Below are positions 21,426 to 33,615 of a stretch of DNA of 64,000 nucleotides, piece after piece (position 1 is the first letter of the stretch; every line of letters starts with the position of its first letter). The DNA is from Terana coerulea. Taxonomy: Eukaryota; Basidiomycota; Agaricomycetes; Polyporales; Phanerochaetaceae. Under the pieces are notes generated by a model, which worked only from the letters and a program-made list of their open reading frames with translations, was not told the DNA's origin and did no database searches. Made by a program: the position numbers and the translations under genes. Where the stretch lies: positions 124,001 through 188,000 of the forward strand of contig JAKOGH010000747.1 in assembly GCA_024811115.1 (NCBI GenBank), given 5' to 3'.

Positions 21426-23399
21426 GAGACCAGGTAGAGGGCAATGATGATAGCGCAAAAGTGTCATAGTGTGCTTTGGGGTCTGCCTATGGTACCTCGC
21501 CGCTGCAATATAGGACAAAGCTCTCCTCGTTGTCTTCCTGCTCTCCGCCCTGCCTTGGCCCATCGAGCGCTGCTGCCTCTGCTGAAGCATCCACCTCGTC
21601 CGCATCAAACACTCTGTAGGGCGCTGAGCCTGTGTAACCATTGTCGTCTCCGAGGGGTCGGGAACGGCCCACGGTGAAGTTATCGGCGGCGCGCGCTGTG
21701 GCGGGAGGGCGAAAGGCCAGCGGGCCATGGACGGCGAACCTACAAAAGCGAGAGTGGGTGGCACGACAGAGTTCAGCGTGGACCGCGCAGAGCCCTTCAG
21801 GCCGTGGTCAAGGCGCATCACACCTCTGCGGCGGAGCCGGGACGCCTCGCCCGTGCGATGCAGGTCCGAGAGCACGATGGCGTCATCGGCGTCGATGAGC
21901 TGGGCGATGGAGCGGCGCCCTTCTCGCTGGCGGAGAACGGACACGCGGGCGAGGAAGACATCTGGCTGGGCGCTGGGGGCGGCTCGGCAGCGCCCGCGTG
22001 TTGCTAGAGCAGAAGATGCCCTCCGACGTCGCCTGGCAGGGCAGGTAACGCGTCCCGAGCGGGTTCCCGCACATGACGCAGCCGACACCGTGTGCAACTT
22101 GCGAGACAACAGCTTGCTTACAAGAAGGACGAGACGTACCGGACCATTTGGTGTTCTTTTGCGCAGCGAGCTTTGCCTAGCGTGAACGCTCGGTAGCCTC
22201 TGTGTTTGCTACTCCACCATCGTGTTTGGCGACAGAGATGGTTGTCTCTTTGTTGCCGCTCTTGCCATTAGTAGAAGTGTCTGCCAACGTCACATCGGCG
22301 TCCACACGCTGCTTGAGCTCGGTAATGATGTTGCCGTCCTCGAGTCTCCCAGTTCTAGGTGTCAACTGCCTTGAGCTACCTGCATAAACGATCATAGTGA
22401 GCTAGACGGCCTCGAGAAGTAAGTTGACAACACACGGCGCGAGCTTAGAGGGTAGCGCGCCGAACGTGAGCACACGCTAACTTGGTGAACGCGAAGCCGC
22501 TTTGGCGCTCAAAGGTTTGGCGGACGAACGTTACCAAACGTTAGCGCCGAACGTGACGTTCAGCCGCCTCCGGACAGGACACTGTGCGTACTGGGCTCGC
22601 GCGCTTTGTACCTTGTCGAATCAACGCCAGTGTCTGGCACCCCTCAACTCGGACCTCGCTCGCTCACCATCTCGCTCGTCGTCCGCCCTCCTCTCGAACT
22701 GTCTTGTCTCTGCCCCTAGACATGCCCTTCACATGTTTCTCCTTTGCAGCCTCGTTCTGATTCGACGTGCTGCAGGTCCATAGCAGTTGCACTGTGCGAC
22801 GTGTATACGCCGGCGGCCAGCACCAGTGGCGCAGCGGCTGCACTGTGAGCGCCGACAACATGAGCGAGAACAAGATGTGCACCAGCCGCTCGAGATGTAG
22901 CGACAGCAACATGGCCAGTAGCCACTGTACGCGATGCTTCATTGTCTGTTGTCGCCTACAGGCCGCAACAGCGCGTGTAGGGATGCACAAACAATCCGGG
23001 TACCCAGCTGCCCTATTTCTCGTACCACGGTGAACGAGCTGACCGGTAGTCCCGGCTGCTCTTTCCCATGCGCGCCCTCAACTTATGCAGTACGCGCAAG
23101 CACCTCCATTCTGGGCCCTTGGCCTGCAGCAACCCTCCCAGCAGGACTCACTAATTCATGCGCGACGGTAGCGGGGTGAATGTGTTGCACCTTCAAGTCT
23201 ATGGTGACGGTCATCCAGGTCAGTTCTGTTCGGGAATGAATATATAGTGGTGTTTCCGAGTTGGACTGAATACATAAGATCTCTTTCATTCAATGCTACC
23301 TAAAATCCTCCTTCTATGTGGGTTCCCGACATACTGAGCTCGCAGAAAACGTGACAAGCTTGCATGCAGTGTAAAATCGGGCATTCATGAAAGGGGGTC
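21426..23399. other. GC-rich stretch without an assignable gene
   Basis: Frames stay open on both strands from about 21430 to 22400 because of high GC. A minus-strand piece at 21487-21740 (VGRSRPLGDDNGYTG, then an acidic tail) and a cysteine-bearing piece near 22060 (CVMCGNPLGTRYLPCQAT) look protein-like. They could not be joined into one gene or matched to a family. The rest (22400-23399) shows nothing supportable. Confidence 0.3.
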
Positions 23400-25334
23400 T
23401 TACCCACTTCCAAGGTCCAAACCGCGAGAGTTGGAGCTGCTGGTCACGCCTGAGCGAGGCAAACGGATCAATTCAATGTTGTGTTGCGGTGAATCTTGAG
23501 CAAGCGGTAAAGGGTATTCTGTATATGTTGACTGAGCTGCCCAGGAGTTGCCCACTTGACGCAGGTTGAGGATCATCCGTGTGCCCTGTGAGTATTGAAG
23601 ATGGTGGCAACACCCTGCAAAGAAAGATATCCGTACCGCCATCATGTACAGCGCTACCACCCATCTGAGCACACATTAGTACAATTGCTGGCACTGTCAA
23701 CAATGAAAACTCACGGTAAAAGGACTGATTCAAACAGTCCTCCCACTGCAAAGTACACAACCATGAGGATCAAATCCGATGCTATGATCATGGTCATGCA
23801 TTAAAAATGAGCTAATAACCATCAAGACGTACCAAATATCCTAAATATTGAGATAATAAGTGAGTAGAGCGTAGCACCTAGCACTTTAGAGGTTAAGCCT
23901 GGTACTCACATGATAAAATAGACTGTTCCATCCAATACAAACCTCCTCAAGAGAGGAGATACCCCATGAGTGGATCGATGAGTCCAGTCAATCTGCACCA
24001 CCTGTGCAAACTTGATAACAGTCATCAACATGCAAATAACTGAAGGGGTTTGGAAGAAAAATGGGTGTTAGTAGGGCTGTTATTCAAAATAGCATCACTC
24101 ACATGATGTGACAAGGCTAGATATCCTAGAGGCAGTACATCAGCGGAAGTGATACTCTATGCAATAGGGTTTTCAAACTAACCAGCTGAGCAATGCTGTA
24201 TTTTGCAATGACCCCATTGGCATGCATCCATGCCACCATGTAGGATGCGGGGAGGGATGAGCCATACTGGTACAGTATCTTTTATAGTTGCCCCAACGCC
24301 CATCTATCGAAGAATGTGAGGGAGTATCCAAAATGTTACAACTCGGAAGCAAACAAAGTGTCACTCACAGCATGCGTAGCTAACACATAATGGCATTATT
24401 TAGAGACAAACAAGCTGGGTGTAGTATACACACCAGTTATCATCAAGGCTAGAAAGGCAGTCGCTGGGAATTTCCTCAGATTATGCATTACATTTTGAGA
24501 TGAGCAAACATACCTTTACCACTTTTGTTGTATAAAGCACGCAGGCGCAGAAACATGATGATGTCAAATATGAACCTTCCAAGGGTGGACCCAAGTCTAT
24601 GATGCAAAGTCAGTGTCTTCTAAACGAGCTTACATTCACAGATGCATGCAAAGGAGTCTTACAGGGAGACCATCCAGAGCCATGCTGTGCATCTGTGGTC
24701 CATTAGAAAGCTATGAGTTTCAGCTCAGTTTTTATCTACGCACTCCTGTAGAGCAGTTTAGTGAGAGTCAAGGAGACCTGGAGTGCAGCACCTTGGCTTT
24801 ACATAACTTCACGGGTACATTAACTCCCGAGTACACTGCGAGATACTGTTAGGATGAAGAATGCACCATGTTTTTGCTTACATACATGCAAGCACAGCGC
24901 TAGGGTGGGGTGGTTAGACCAGAGATGACTGTTGTAGGACGGGTGTACTACGTACACTGTCCATATGATGGCATGGCACTTCACACAAATGTACAAACAT
25001 TTGGCCAACGTCCAAGGGGCTCTGGAGAAGTTTTGATGTGCGCTAAGGCCATATATGTCAAGTGAAAGAGGGATCACACCTCCAAATAAGTTTCACCTAG
25101 CGAGCAGGGGTAAGTCGCACGGAGGAGATGCAAACTGAACGGCACAGCACCTCCCGGTCAAACTCCAGAATATGTTGATAAATTAAGAAAGTAAGACCAG
25201 CCGCTGTTGACGAAGAGTAAGCAATTTACGGTATGTGCGGTCAATAGTCACATACTATATGAATACATGACCAGCCGTGCGTCCGCGAACAAGCTGACAA
25301 GGATGGCGTTGAGCTCAGCCTGGGAATAATCCAT
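23400..25334 (-). CDS. DUF6533-type multi-pass membrane protein
   Basis: This belongs to the large, functionally unknown basidiomycete DUF6533 family of predicted 7-TM proteins, probably in the plasma membrane. Exons join in frame from MDYSQAELNAILVSLF (start 25334). Next come AAGLTFLIYQHILEFDREV/KLIWR (the DUF6533 core, usually L-L-.-Y-D-H-.-L-T-.-.-.-E-V-.-.-I-W), APWTLAKCLYICVKCHAIIW, SFLMDHRCTAWLWMVSL, DIIMFLRLRALYNKSGK (the R-.-.-A-L-Y-N motif), ATAFLALMITG, PLLRRFVLDGTVYFI, FAVGGLFESVLLP and GTRMILNLRQVGNS (the usual S-R-M-.-L-N-L-R). About ten introns of 45-75 bp are seen. TAA is at 23400-23402. The middle exons near 24150-24330 are the least certain. Ligand and role are unknown. Confidence 0.75.
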
Positions 25335-26918
25335 GATCGCCTTAGAGAACGGTCAGAGTACTGTGACTGAAACGGTCAGTTAAGCATGCATTGCTCGACT
25401 CTATATACCAGCGAACGCACCTTGTGATTGATGTGTACGGAGCACTCTCGTTCCTACGTGCAAGGCCTGTCCGAGGTCCTGCCATGGAAAGCTTCTCAGT
25501 TAAGCTACCGCGCCCCAGGAGCGCGATGACGCTATACACGTTTATCGAGCACAGAAGAAGCCACCTAGGGATAATTGAAAAGTTCGTTCAGAGAAGTCGG
25601 AAAACTTTGTTCTTAAGCCCGGGCTACGTACGTCGTATTTTGTGCGGCTACCACAGTTCGAGGCGGGAAGTGTGACCCACTATTACGAGTGCACCGTGCA
25701 GCGTACTCTTCAGATTGCCGGCGACAGCTTGTGTCACGCGTGGCAATCTGGAAGGCGGCTCTACAAACCAAGCCACCCTGAGCTATAGCAGAAGGTTCAC
25801 AGTTCACCGAGCCCCAGCAAGGACAGCATGGCTGCTCCAAAACGCTGAACCTGTGCTGTCTGCGGCGTGATTAATTGGCACCAAGACAACTTAGGTCAGC
25901 AGTGCTGTCGAGCTTGGCAAATAAAAGGCTCACTAGTAAGCATGGTACCGAAAGAGTGGTCCCACAGGAATCACGGCTTCCATGCGTTGGGTGAACATCA
26001 CATTGGAGCCGCACAGCTTGCGATTGATATCGAAGATTTATCATAATAGCGTGAAGGAGGGAACCGAGGGGCGCCCTAGCGGCGAAGGAGCAAGATGATA
26101 TGCGCTGAGAGGAGCAGTAATCAAGCTCCATCGAGCCTCGAGCGCATGCGACGTTTGCGAGGCCGTAATTTGAGCGCGGTTCCCAGCAGTATAGTTTTGG
26201 TAGAGCGGAGATCTGAGAAAAGCACTGAAGATCAGGACAACGTCGGTATCAAAAAGACCGCTCAACTAGTAGACGCACCTGGTGTCCTAATGCTAGGAGG
26301 GAGGCTTGACAGAGACGCTGTAGCTGAACTGAAACTCGCGAAGGCGGACTATGATAACATGCAAGGAACTCCGAGCAGGACTGGATGTATACCGGCCCGG
26401 TGACTTGTGAACGTGAGGCTTTGAGGCCTGGGGCCTGAGGCCTTAGAAACTGGTAGACTTGCCGAGTCAACGCACACGTCAACTGACGTAGGCATTGTGA
26501 CGTCGCGAGTATTGGGGCAACGTCAAGGTCAAAACGAACTTGTAGTCCATCTGCTGACTTAGGCGCCCCGGGCAACTCGGCGACCGCCGACCGAGCTTTA
26601 GCGCTTCAGCCACAAAGCTCGCCGCGTGCAGTCTCCAAGTCCCGACGCCTGACCCCCTGGTGCCCACCGTCATCCGCAATGAGGTGAATGCGAACAGATT
26701 GAGATGCTAGAAGAGGATTTATAATACCTAATTACGTGTGCGAAGGGTCGTGTGGCCTCTGAGTTGCCAGCTTGCCGCCATGATAGTGAAGTGGCGTATC
26801 ATTGAGGGGCTCGTCAATAGATACGAGGTGGATGTCTTGGTGTATACAAGTCAGGCCACCCAATGGAAGTTACTGTCGAGTAACCTGAGGTTGATTGGGC
26901 ATTGCCTCCGGGTGAAAA
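25335..26918. other. Intergenic, no gene supported
   Basis: Short open frames exist on both strands (for example around 26095-26400), but none has introns, domains or composition typical of the neighbouring genes. It includes the promoter side of the DUF6533 gene and the 3' side of the oxygenase remnant. Confidence 0.4.
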
Positions 26919-27345
26919 CTACAAAGTTTGAGGCTTTGCCGCTTGGGGTCCCACTTCCCAAACTATCGCTTGTATCACAACCACTAAACAAGTCATGACT
27001 GCTGCCTCACTGGAACAGTCTGTTCTCATACACGTTGCACGGCGGAAATACTCGTTCAGATGTTCATTCCGGACTCCGTATGCATAGTTTGCCAAGGAAA
27101 GTGAAGGACGGCCCAAGCCCCGCCTGATCGTCAACTGCAACTGGTAGCCGCCGGTGAGCGATTCCATACGGTCGCCAGTGTTGAGGACCTGCAAGTACGT
27201 GGTAGTGATCGTAGTCATGAGTCCTTCACAAAAATGAACTGACCAAGGTGTCGCTAGTGTGCTTGATCATTTCCGCTTCCCTTTGCCCGATAGAATTTGC
27301 AACACGGCGACGTGCTGGGACTAAAGCACGCTAATGCTACCAATA
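26919..27345 (-). pseudogene. 2OG-Fe(II) oxygenase, decayed third copy of the tandem array
   Basis: The minus strand shows NIGSISVL followed by a stop (about 27345), then a degraded KIKHTSDTLVS-like piece, then VLNTGDRMESLTGGYQLQLT (about 27185-27125). These align with GSISVLWSQPV and INTGDCMEFLTGGYYKATIH of the intact neighbour. After that the sequence loses similarity, so the metal-binding histidine segment is destroyed. It has the position expected for a third tandem unit, about 2.06 kb from the next copy, but only the 3' half remains. Confidence 0.65.
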
Positions 27346-27664
27346 TTCAGATAGTATTCAATTATGACCCAAACATCAGCCACAAGAACGTTTCACAGTC
27401 CTGAGTCCTGTGAACACGAAGCTTCGCAATTGCTCAAAGAGCCTTGTTCAGTTAGACGCAGTTCGCTTCAGACCTTGCACCATCTGATTCATAAATCAGT
27501 CAATATCTGGGGTGGAAAGAAACAGGAATATGTGGCACACCGTATTGAACAGAAGCTTGTGGTGCTACTGATCCGATCTGCTGATGCTGTGCCCTATCTT
27601 ACTTTTGGCACTCGTGATAGTAGCTCCAGATCCCGTACGGTGGTATTGAATACTCATGAATGGC
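27346..27664. other. Intergenic part of the tandem duplication
   Basis: The stretch near 27390-27610 (GAACACGAAGCTTC, AGACGCAGTTCGCTTC, AATCAGTCAATATCTG) aligns with 29395-29590 between the two oxygenase genes. The duplicated segment therefore includes flanking DNA. No gene. Confidence 0.6.
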
Positions 27665-29248
27665 CTACGTATAATGTTTCACGATGAGACCATTTACATT
27701 TTCTTCCTCGACACCCTCCTCCTTGCCCTTCTTCAGGTCTGCTTTGCCATACGAAGCGGTCCTGCCCCTCCGCCAGGCCTCGGTGGTTGGCGCGTCTTTC
27801 TCGTCAAATCGCATCTTGATACCATGTTTCTGGAGTGCAGAACTGCTAGAGACGGAAACGAGCTTGACGTCGTCGTCGGGTAGAGAAAAATAGTACACGC
27901 CTAGCCTTACGCAGCCGTGCTGGTCGGCTGGAGGCTGTACGACGCGATGAATGGTGGCCTTGTAGTAGCCTCCGGTAAGGAATTCCATACAGTCGCCGGT
28001 GTTGATGAGCTGGAAGAACCTATAAGTCGACATGACCACAAGTCTCTCGGAGAGGTCTACTGACCAGGGCGTTGTCGATATGCTTCACCCATTTCCACTT
28101 CCCTTCGGCCGAGAGAATCTGCAAACCAGCGACGGGCTGGGACCAAAGGACGCTGATGCTACCAATATCTAGACAGTAACCTAGCCCCTCGGCAGCGTCA
28201 ACAAGTAAGGCGAAAAACTTACCAGTGTGGCCCTTCATCCAGACATTTTTGGATTGAATTTCATCCTCCACTGAGCGTGGGAAGCTAGAGCATGTCATAT
28301 GAGCATGACCCTCGGGTGCGGACTACTTTGACACATACTATTTCGTAAATCTAACTGCGCAAGCGACTCAGCGGCTGAGCTTGTCAGAAGACCATTGCAC
28401 CTACCATAACTCTCACCAGCCGCACTCCAACCATGCATGTCCACGAAAGTATTTTCAGGGAGCTCCAGGCCGGTGGCGAGAAGCCTTACATTGACCGTTA
28501 ATAGCAGTTCAGCCCTTTATAAATGCTCACTCACTGAAGGATCTTGTGGACAACGCCAAAGTGGTTGTGTCGAGCAAACGCTTTCAGTTCTGGCAGTAGT
28601 GGCCGCAAGGTGCTGGGTGCACCTTCTGGTACACATTCCGGTTGACTGTCATGGGCTGCGTGATCACATCTAAGCAGCGTATATCCACGACGTACTGGTG
28701 TAAGTCTCAATTTGGTCCAGCACGCCGTTATCGATATGCTTGGGCATTACTCGGGTCAATACTACCACCAGCAAGCCGGAGTAACAGAAAACCTACCCAG
28801 TACTGTCGTGGTTTGTACCCCTGATAAGAACCTGTCTCGATGATTCGGCTCGCGTACTGCTTCTTCTCTTCCTCCGATACTTGAGAGAACACTGCATCCC
28901 CTATGTCAAACACTCGGTCTTTCTGCAGTGAGTTATACGCATAAGTAAGACAACAGTATGCATGAGCCTTACAGAGGTACGCACCTCTTCACGAGATAAC
29001 CCATGGTTGACCACATACATGAATCCATGAGTACGCAGGGCATCGGCGGCTTCCACCGCGAGTTCTGCGCGACCTTTCGGCGTCGTAGCCTTGGATAAGT
29101 CGATGATCGCCAGGTCGGCATAGTCCACTAAACACAGAAAACTTGGTCAGTTTCACACGTGGTGCGAACGCAAGTGCATACAGTCTTCCGTGGTAGGAGG
29201 TGCCGGAGTGTAGTGTGGCAAGGCCGACTGAGCTACTGTGTGGGTCAT
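27665..29248 (-). CDS. 2-oxoglutarate/Fe(II)-dependent dioxygenase (isopenicillin N synthase-like), copy B
   Basis: Predicted non-heme iron oxygenase of the IPNS/clavaminate-synthase-like superfamily, cytosolic. The start at 29248 gives MTHTVAQSALPHYTPAPPTT, then after an intron LDYADLAIIDLSKATTPKG and ALRTHGFMYVVNHGLS, the DIOX_N domain with its GF.Y..NHG motif. The catalytic part has KNVWMKGHTDIGSISVLWSQ (first His and Asp of H-x-D), LQILSAEGKWKWVKHIDNAL, INTGDCMEFLTGGYYKATIH with the distal iron His, then RLGVYYF where most family members have R-x-S. The tail is KKGKEEGVEEENVNGLIVKH, TAG at 27665-27667. About six short introns. Substrate unknown; the paralogue next door is copy A. Confidence 0.8.
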
Positions 29249-29728
29249 GTTGTGGCTGTTTCTAAGTCATGGTGGGCGGCAGCAGATTGTTGATATTGAA
29301 CTTATGTATGGGGGACGTATCCAGACGTGCCATCTCCGTACCATACAGGGTGGTCAAGCGGCCACAACCCGAGCTTCGACTACGAGAAGGTCTCACGGCC
29401 CTGAGAACACGAAGCTCCAGAAAGAGAAGAATCTCGCTCAGTTCGACGCAGTTCGCTCTGGGCCTTGGGCCGTCTAATTAAAAAATCAGCCAATATCTGA
29501 GGCTTAAAAGTGCAGAAATGTGTGGTACATCATACTGAACGTAGGTTTGTGATGCTCTCAACCCAATCTTCCGATTCTGCGCCTCGCCGTGATCCCAGCA
29601 TCGTAGTAGGGTAGTCATACGCCAGAAAGAAGACATCTCGACAACGCAGACAACGAGCTTTGGATGCTCTCATCTGTGTTTCGTTGTGGACGACACCGAT
29701 GTATGTCGTCATTTGAAGTGCTTCACCA
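29249..29728. other. Spacer between the two oxygenase copies
   Basis: No gene. Its central part is homologous to the spacer at 27390-27610, and the phrase CCTGAGAAC..GAAGCTCC has a further echo near 31441, marking the repeated unit limits. Confidence 0.55.
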
Positions 29729-31287
29729 CTATGCCGTTGACATACTCCTCCTCGACGCCTTCTTCCTTCCCTTTTTTAGGTCTGCTTTACCATACGAAAC
29801 GGTCCGGCCTTTCCGCCAAGCCTCAGTCGTCGGGGCGTCCTTGTCCTCGAATCGCTTCCTGATATCGCATTCCTGGAGGACCAGGCTGCTGGAGGCAGGT
29901 ACCAGCTTAACGTCGTCGTTCGGCTTTGCAAAGTAGTATGCACCGAGCCGATCGTAGCCCCTTTGGTCGACCGCTGGTTGCACAACACGATGAATCGTGG
30001 CTCTATAGTACCCGCCAGAGAGGAACTCCATGCAGTCTCCCGCGTTGATAACCTGCGGGGCCGAACTCAGTGCGGGATATGATAGTGTCATTTAAGAGAT
30101 CCACTGACGAGGGCGCTATCGATGTGCTTGACCCATTTCCACTCGCCTTCAGAGGTGAGAATTTGCAAGGCGGCCACCGGCTGGGACCAGAGGACAGTTA
30201 TGCTTCCCACGTCTGTGGAGCGGGTTATTTTCCGGACGACTTGGACGCAGCCTGTACACATACCTGTGTGGCCCTTGAGCCAGACATTGTTGGATTTAGT
30301 TTCCTCCTCCAAAGAGCGCGGGAAGCTAGACCACGCTTGTAAGCGTTGGTGGAGCCGTGGGACTGGACTGAAATAGTACGAACTATTTCATGAACCTCAC
30401 TGCGAAAGATGTTCAGCAGAGCGACCGCGCAAGATGTGACCGGTCATACCATAAGCTTCGCCGTCGGCGCTCCAACCATGCATATCCACGAATGTATCTT
30501 CATGGGAGCTCCAGGCCAATCGCAAGAAGCCTCACAAGAACCGTCAATAGTAATCGATTTCCAAGCGACCTCATTACTCATCGGAGGACCTGGTGAACAA
30601 CACCGAAATGGTTATGTTGGGCAAAGGCGTCGAGCTCCGGTAACAGAGCACGAAGGAGCACCGAATGCTCTTTCTGGTATACGTCTCGGTTCACTGGCGA
30701 AAGTTTCAGGGATAGCTACAACAAATATAAGTTTTGAAAACATACACGCATACGTTTCAATTTGATCAAGCACGCCGCCGTCGATATGCTTCGGAGGGCC
30801 AGTCAGAGCTGTCGCCTACCGGGCGAGGACCAGAAGCTCACCCAGTACTGACGTAGCTTGTATCCCTGGTAAGAGCCGGTCTCGACAATCCGGCTTAGGT
30901 ACCGCTTCTTCTCGTCCTCTGGTACTTGAGAGAACAGTGCATTTCCGATGTCAAACACTCGGTCTTTCTGCAGTCATGAATAGATATGAGTGGCGGTATA
31001 AGGCAAGACGCACAGGTATACATACCTGTGGTGCAGATAATCCATGATTGATAACGTATAAAAACCCATAAGTACGCATAGCATTTCTAACTTCCACCGC
31101 AAGCTCCGCACGGCCTTCCGGGGTCGCAGCTTTGGATAAGTCGATGATAGCCAGATCAGCATACTCCACTGTATGATATATGCATTCAACTGTATATGTA
31201 ATGCGGAATAAAACGCTTACAATCTTCTGTAGAGGGAGGCGCAGGTGTGTAGTGCGGTAAGACGGGAGGAGCTGCAGTGTGTGTCAT
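29729..31287 (-). CDS. 2-oxoglutarate/Fe(II)-dependent dioxygenase, copy A (C-terminal frameshift)
   Basis: Tandem paralogue of copy B with the same exon plan. The start at 31287 gives MTHTAAPPVLPHYTPAPPST, spliced to LEYADLAIIDLSKAATPEG and AMRTYGFLYVINHGLS. The next exons read KDRVFDIGNALFSQVPEDEK and GSYQGYKLRQYW, then KGHT joined to DVGSITVLWSQPVAALQIL (H-x-D), then INAGDCMEFLSGGYYRATIH (distal His) and RLGAYYFAKPNDDVKLV. Near 29770-29777 one base is missing relative to copy B within a purine run. The tail therefore becomes KKGRKKASRRSMSTA and stops at 29729, instead of a tail like that of copy B. This may be a true change of a non-catalytic tail or a sequence error. All metal ligands are present. 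Confidence 0.75.
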
Positions 31288-32225
31288 GATATCGTTAACT
31301 GTAGGGCGGGTGGGTGGTCCAGCGCATTCCAAACTAAGAGCCCATATATGCGATATGCAAGGCGTTGCGCACCATTTCCGTTGTCCCGTAAGATGGTCAA
31401 GTGGTCAGGGGTAGAAGTTAGACCATGACAGGTCCCACGAGCCTGAGAACGGGCACCTCTTGATATGCCTTTGAAAGACGTATGGATGTTTCGACGACAT
31501 CTGCGCCGAGGAGAAGGTCATCTAAAAGATAAGCAGTCAGTACGGATCGCAAACACGAAGGGAGAACGTGGCGCACCGCGGCGAGCAAGGGGCAACTGGG
31601 CGCTCCGAACGATCCCCCAACGTGCTCGTTTCCTTGTGGCGCAAGAGACGGAAAGTAAGGAAGCAGCCCGTGATACTTAAGAGCTCTGCAGACGTGGCAC
31701 AGTGGATGAACGTCAGGTGGGATAGCGCCGAGAGGCCTGAGGAAAGGGCAAGACTGACTTCCACTTCACCTGCGTCAGAAATGCCACGCGCACGTGCGTC
31801 CTAGACAGTCACATATAGCTGAGCACATGCCACCAGCGAAACATTCTACATATTCATTCCTTAAAGATGAGCATTCAGCAGGACTGCGGTGGATATATGC
31901 GGCTTTCACATACCTGCCCAGTTATTTGAACCAGTAAACCAGTAGTGAATTATCGATCGAGTCTAGTTAGATCGGTCAGTTGCTCCAGTATGCACACATA
32001 GTTACCCGAGCTCTGCAGCGGTACTGATAGCTGACAACGCAAGCAAAAAGCTGGACAAGGATAAACTGGTGGGAAATGGGGGTATCATCGACAATGTTGG
32101 ACGATGGATTACATGGGTATGGCAGTACACTAGATATAATTCAAAATACACCTCCTTATGTTGAAGAGCAGTCAGCACACATATAGTCAATGATAGATAG
32201 CTGTAGATCCGACCGGGTGTCCCTC
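31288..32225. other. Intergenic, no gene supported
   Basis: This is the upstream region of oxygenase copy A and the downstream flank of the next minus-strand gene. Short open frames near 31465-31800 overlap on both strands and show no family signature. Confidence 0.4.
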
Positions 32226-32959
32226 TCACTGGGCAGCAGCTGCTGGATCGCTCTCCGTCGACTCTTGCCCCTTCTCTTCCACAGCCGAACCCTCCTCGGC
32301 GACCTTCTCAGTTTCGGTGGGTTGGCTGATGGATACAGGCGCAACCTTGGGGATAGAAACTTCTTCCTTGGTGCCGTCTGTCTTCACATCCGCCTTCGCC
32401 TCTGCCTTGCCTGCTTCTGGCTGCACACTGTCATCCTCAGCCGCCTCCTCCTTGCTTTGATTCTGCCGAGGCCTTCGCTGGCTCACCGAGAGCAGGTACG
32501 TCGGAGGCAGCCACCTCAGCAGTTTCGGTGGGTTGGGCCTCGAGAAGCGGCGATTCGGGTAGTGGTACAGCTGCCGCTTCCTCCGCCGGTGCAGTCTCAG
32601 TGGCAGCGTGTGTTGGCTTTGTCCTCGTCCAGCTCGACGTCCCGCACGCCCTGCGTGACCTCCTTCACGCCCTCCGCAGTGCCGTCCTGGTCCACCTGCG
32701 ACGGGGTCTCCTCTCGATCCGTCTCATCTCCTGAGAGCCCCCGCTTCGACTTCTTTATGCTTCCCGATGGGGTCTCCTCGTCGTCGCTCAGCCGTCGCTT
32801 CTTCCCTATCTGCGGGGCATTCGAGGTCGCTGAGGCAGAATCGACGTGTCAATTCGCCGATATTAAGAGGTTCGCGAATGGGAGCTCACCATCGTCGTTC
32901 CAGGGCCTGTCCGGCCTGGGGAAAATGGAGCTCGAGACACGGCGGATGAATTTGTACAT
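32226..32959 (-). CDS. Acidic, low-complexity hypothetical protein (two apparent frameshifts)
   Basis: No family is recognised. The start at 32959 gives MYKFIRRVSSSIFPRPDRPW, an intron (about 32829-32888), then QIGKKRRLSDDEETPSGSIK with a basic KKSKRG motif that could be nuclear targeting. A Glu/Ala/Pro-rich tail follows: ATETAPAEEAAAVPLPESPL, EPAKASAESKQ, then EEAAEDDSVQPEAGKAEAKA to ESDPAAAAQ, with the stop at 32226. The coding-like composition passes through three frames, so single-base indels are implied near 32611-32620 and 32446-32462. A disordered regulatory or chromatin-associated protein is possible but not shown. It is transcribed away from the seryl-tRNA synthetase gene. Confidence 0.55.
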
Positions 32960-33615
32960 GGGGGTGCGGGGTAGGCCTGCCGCGCTGATTACTGCGCGAC
33001 GTGGATGTGAAGAAGGAGAAGGGCCGGCTCGCCTCGCTTGATTCTGTTTGGGACATCACGCTTTAAAACTCAGACAACGGCCTGAACCGGTCCGATGACA
33101 ATGCACATGGGCTCTTGCAAGACTCTCAGAGAAATCTGCAGTGTAAGCATATTGTCGATAGGAGCGAGTATACGTTGAGGATGTGTCATTTTTGCTAACA
33201 TTTTATTGTTTATCTATGAAACCTTACAGGACGTCAACTTTCAACGTTTTCGGTGAACGCGATGATCTCTAAGCGTCGAATCTGAAGGTATTTAGATAAG
33301 ATAACAAACTCCAGTGATGATCTGCAGCCATGCAAGGCAGGGAATTTCTGTACTGCGTCTTCCAAGTTCTCAGGCTGCTTTCTTCAAAATATGGGGTCGC
33401 GGTGCGGGGCAGTGCATGAGCCACTCATCAGCTATGTTCATTGAATTATGCTGTACAGAACACACTGCCTTGTGAGTCAGTTTGCAAGTCAGTGCAAGAT
33501 AAGATTGGAGATCTCACTGACTCGATCGGATTCTCATTGCTCAAATACTGCTTGACCTCTACCTGCCACCTTTCCCGTTTTCCGCGCATTCTTTCATTCC
33601 ACGACAGAACGCGCC
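32960..33615. promoter_or_regulatory. Divergent intergenic region between two genes
   Basis: This 656-bp gap separates the start codons of the acidic protein (minus) and seryl-tRNA synthetase (plus), so it must hold both promoters. No TATA box at a convincing distance or other element could be singled out. Confidence 0.4.

Noticed and set aside
21420..22185. A 229-residue minus-strand frame and a 152-residue plus-strand frame
   Set aside because: Both are Arg-rich and overlap in GC-rich DNA, with no domain or intron signal. Neither is better than the other.
27364..27687. A 107-residue plus-strand frame
   Set aside because: It lies in spacer DNA that is duplicated at 29395-29590, where the frame is not kept, so it is not under coding constraint.
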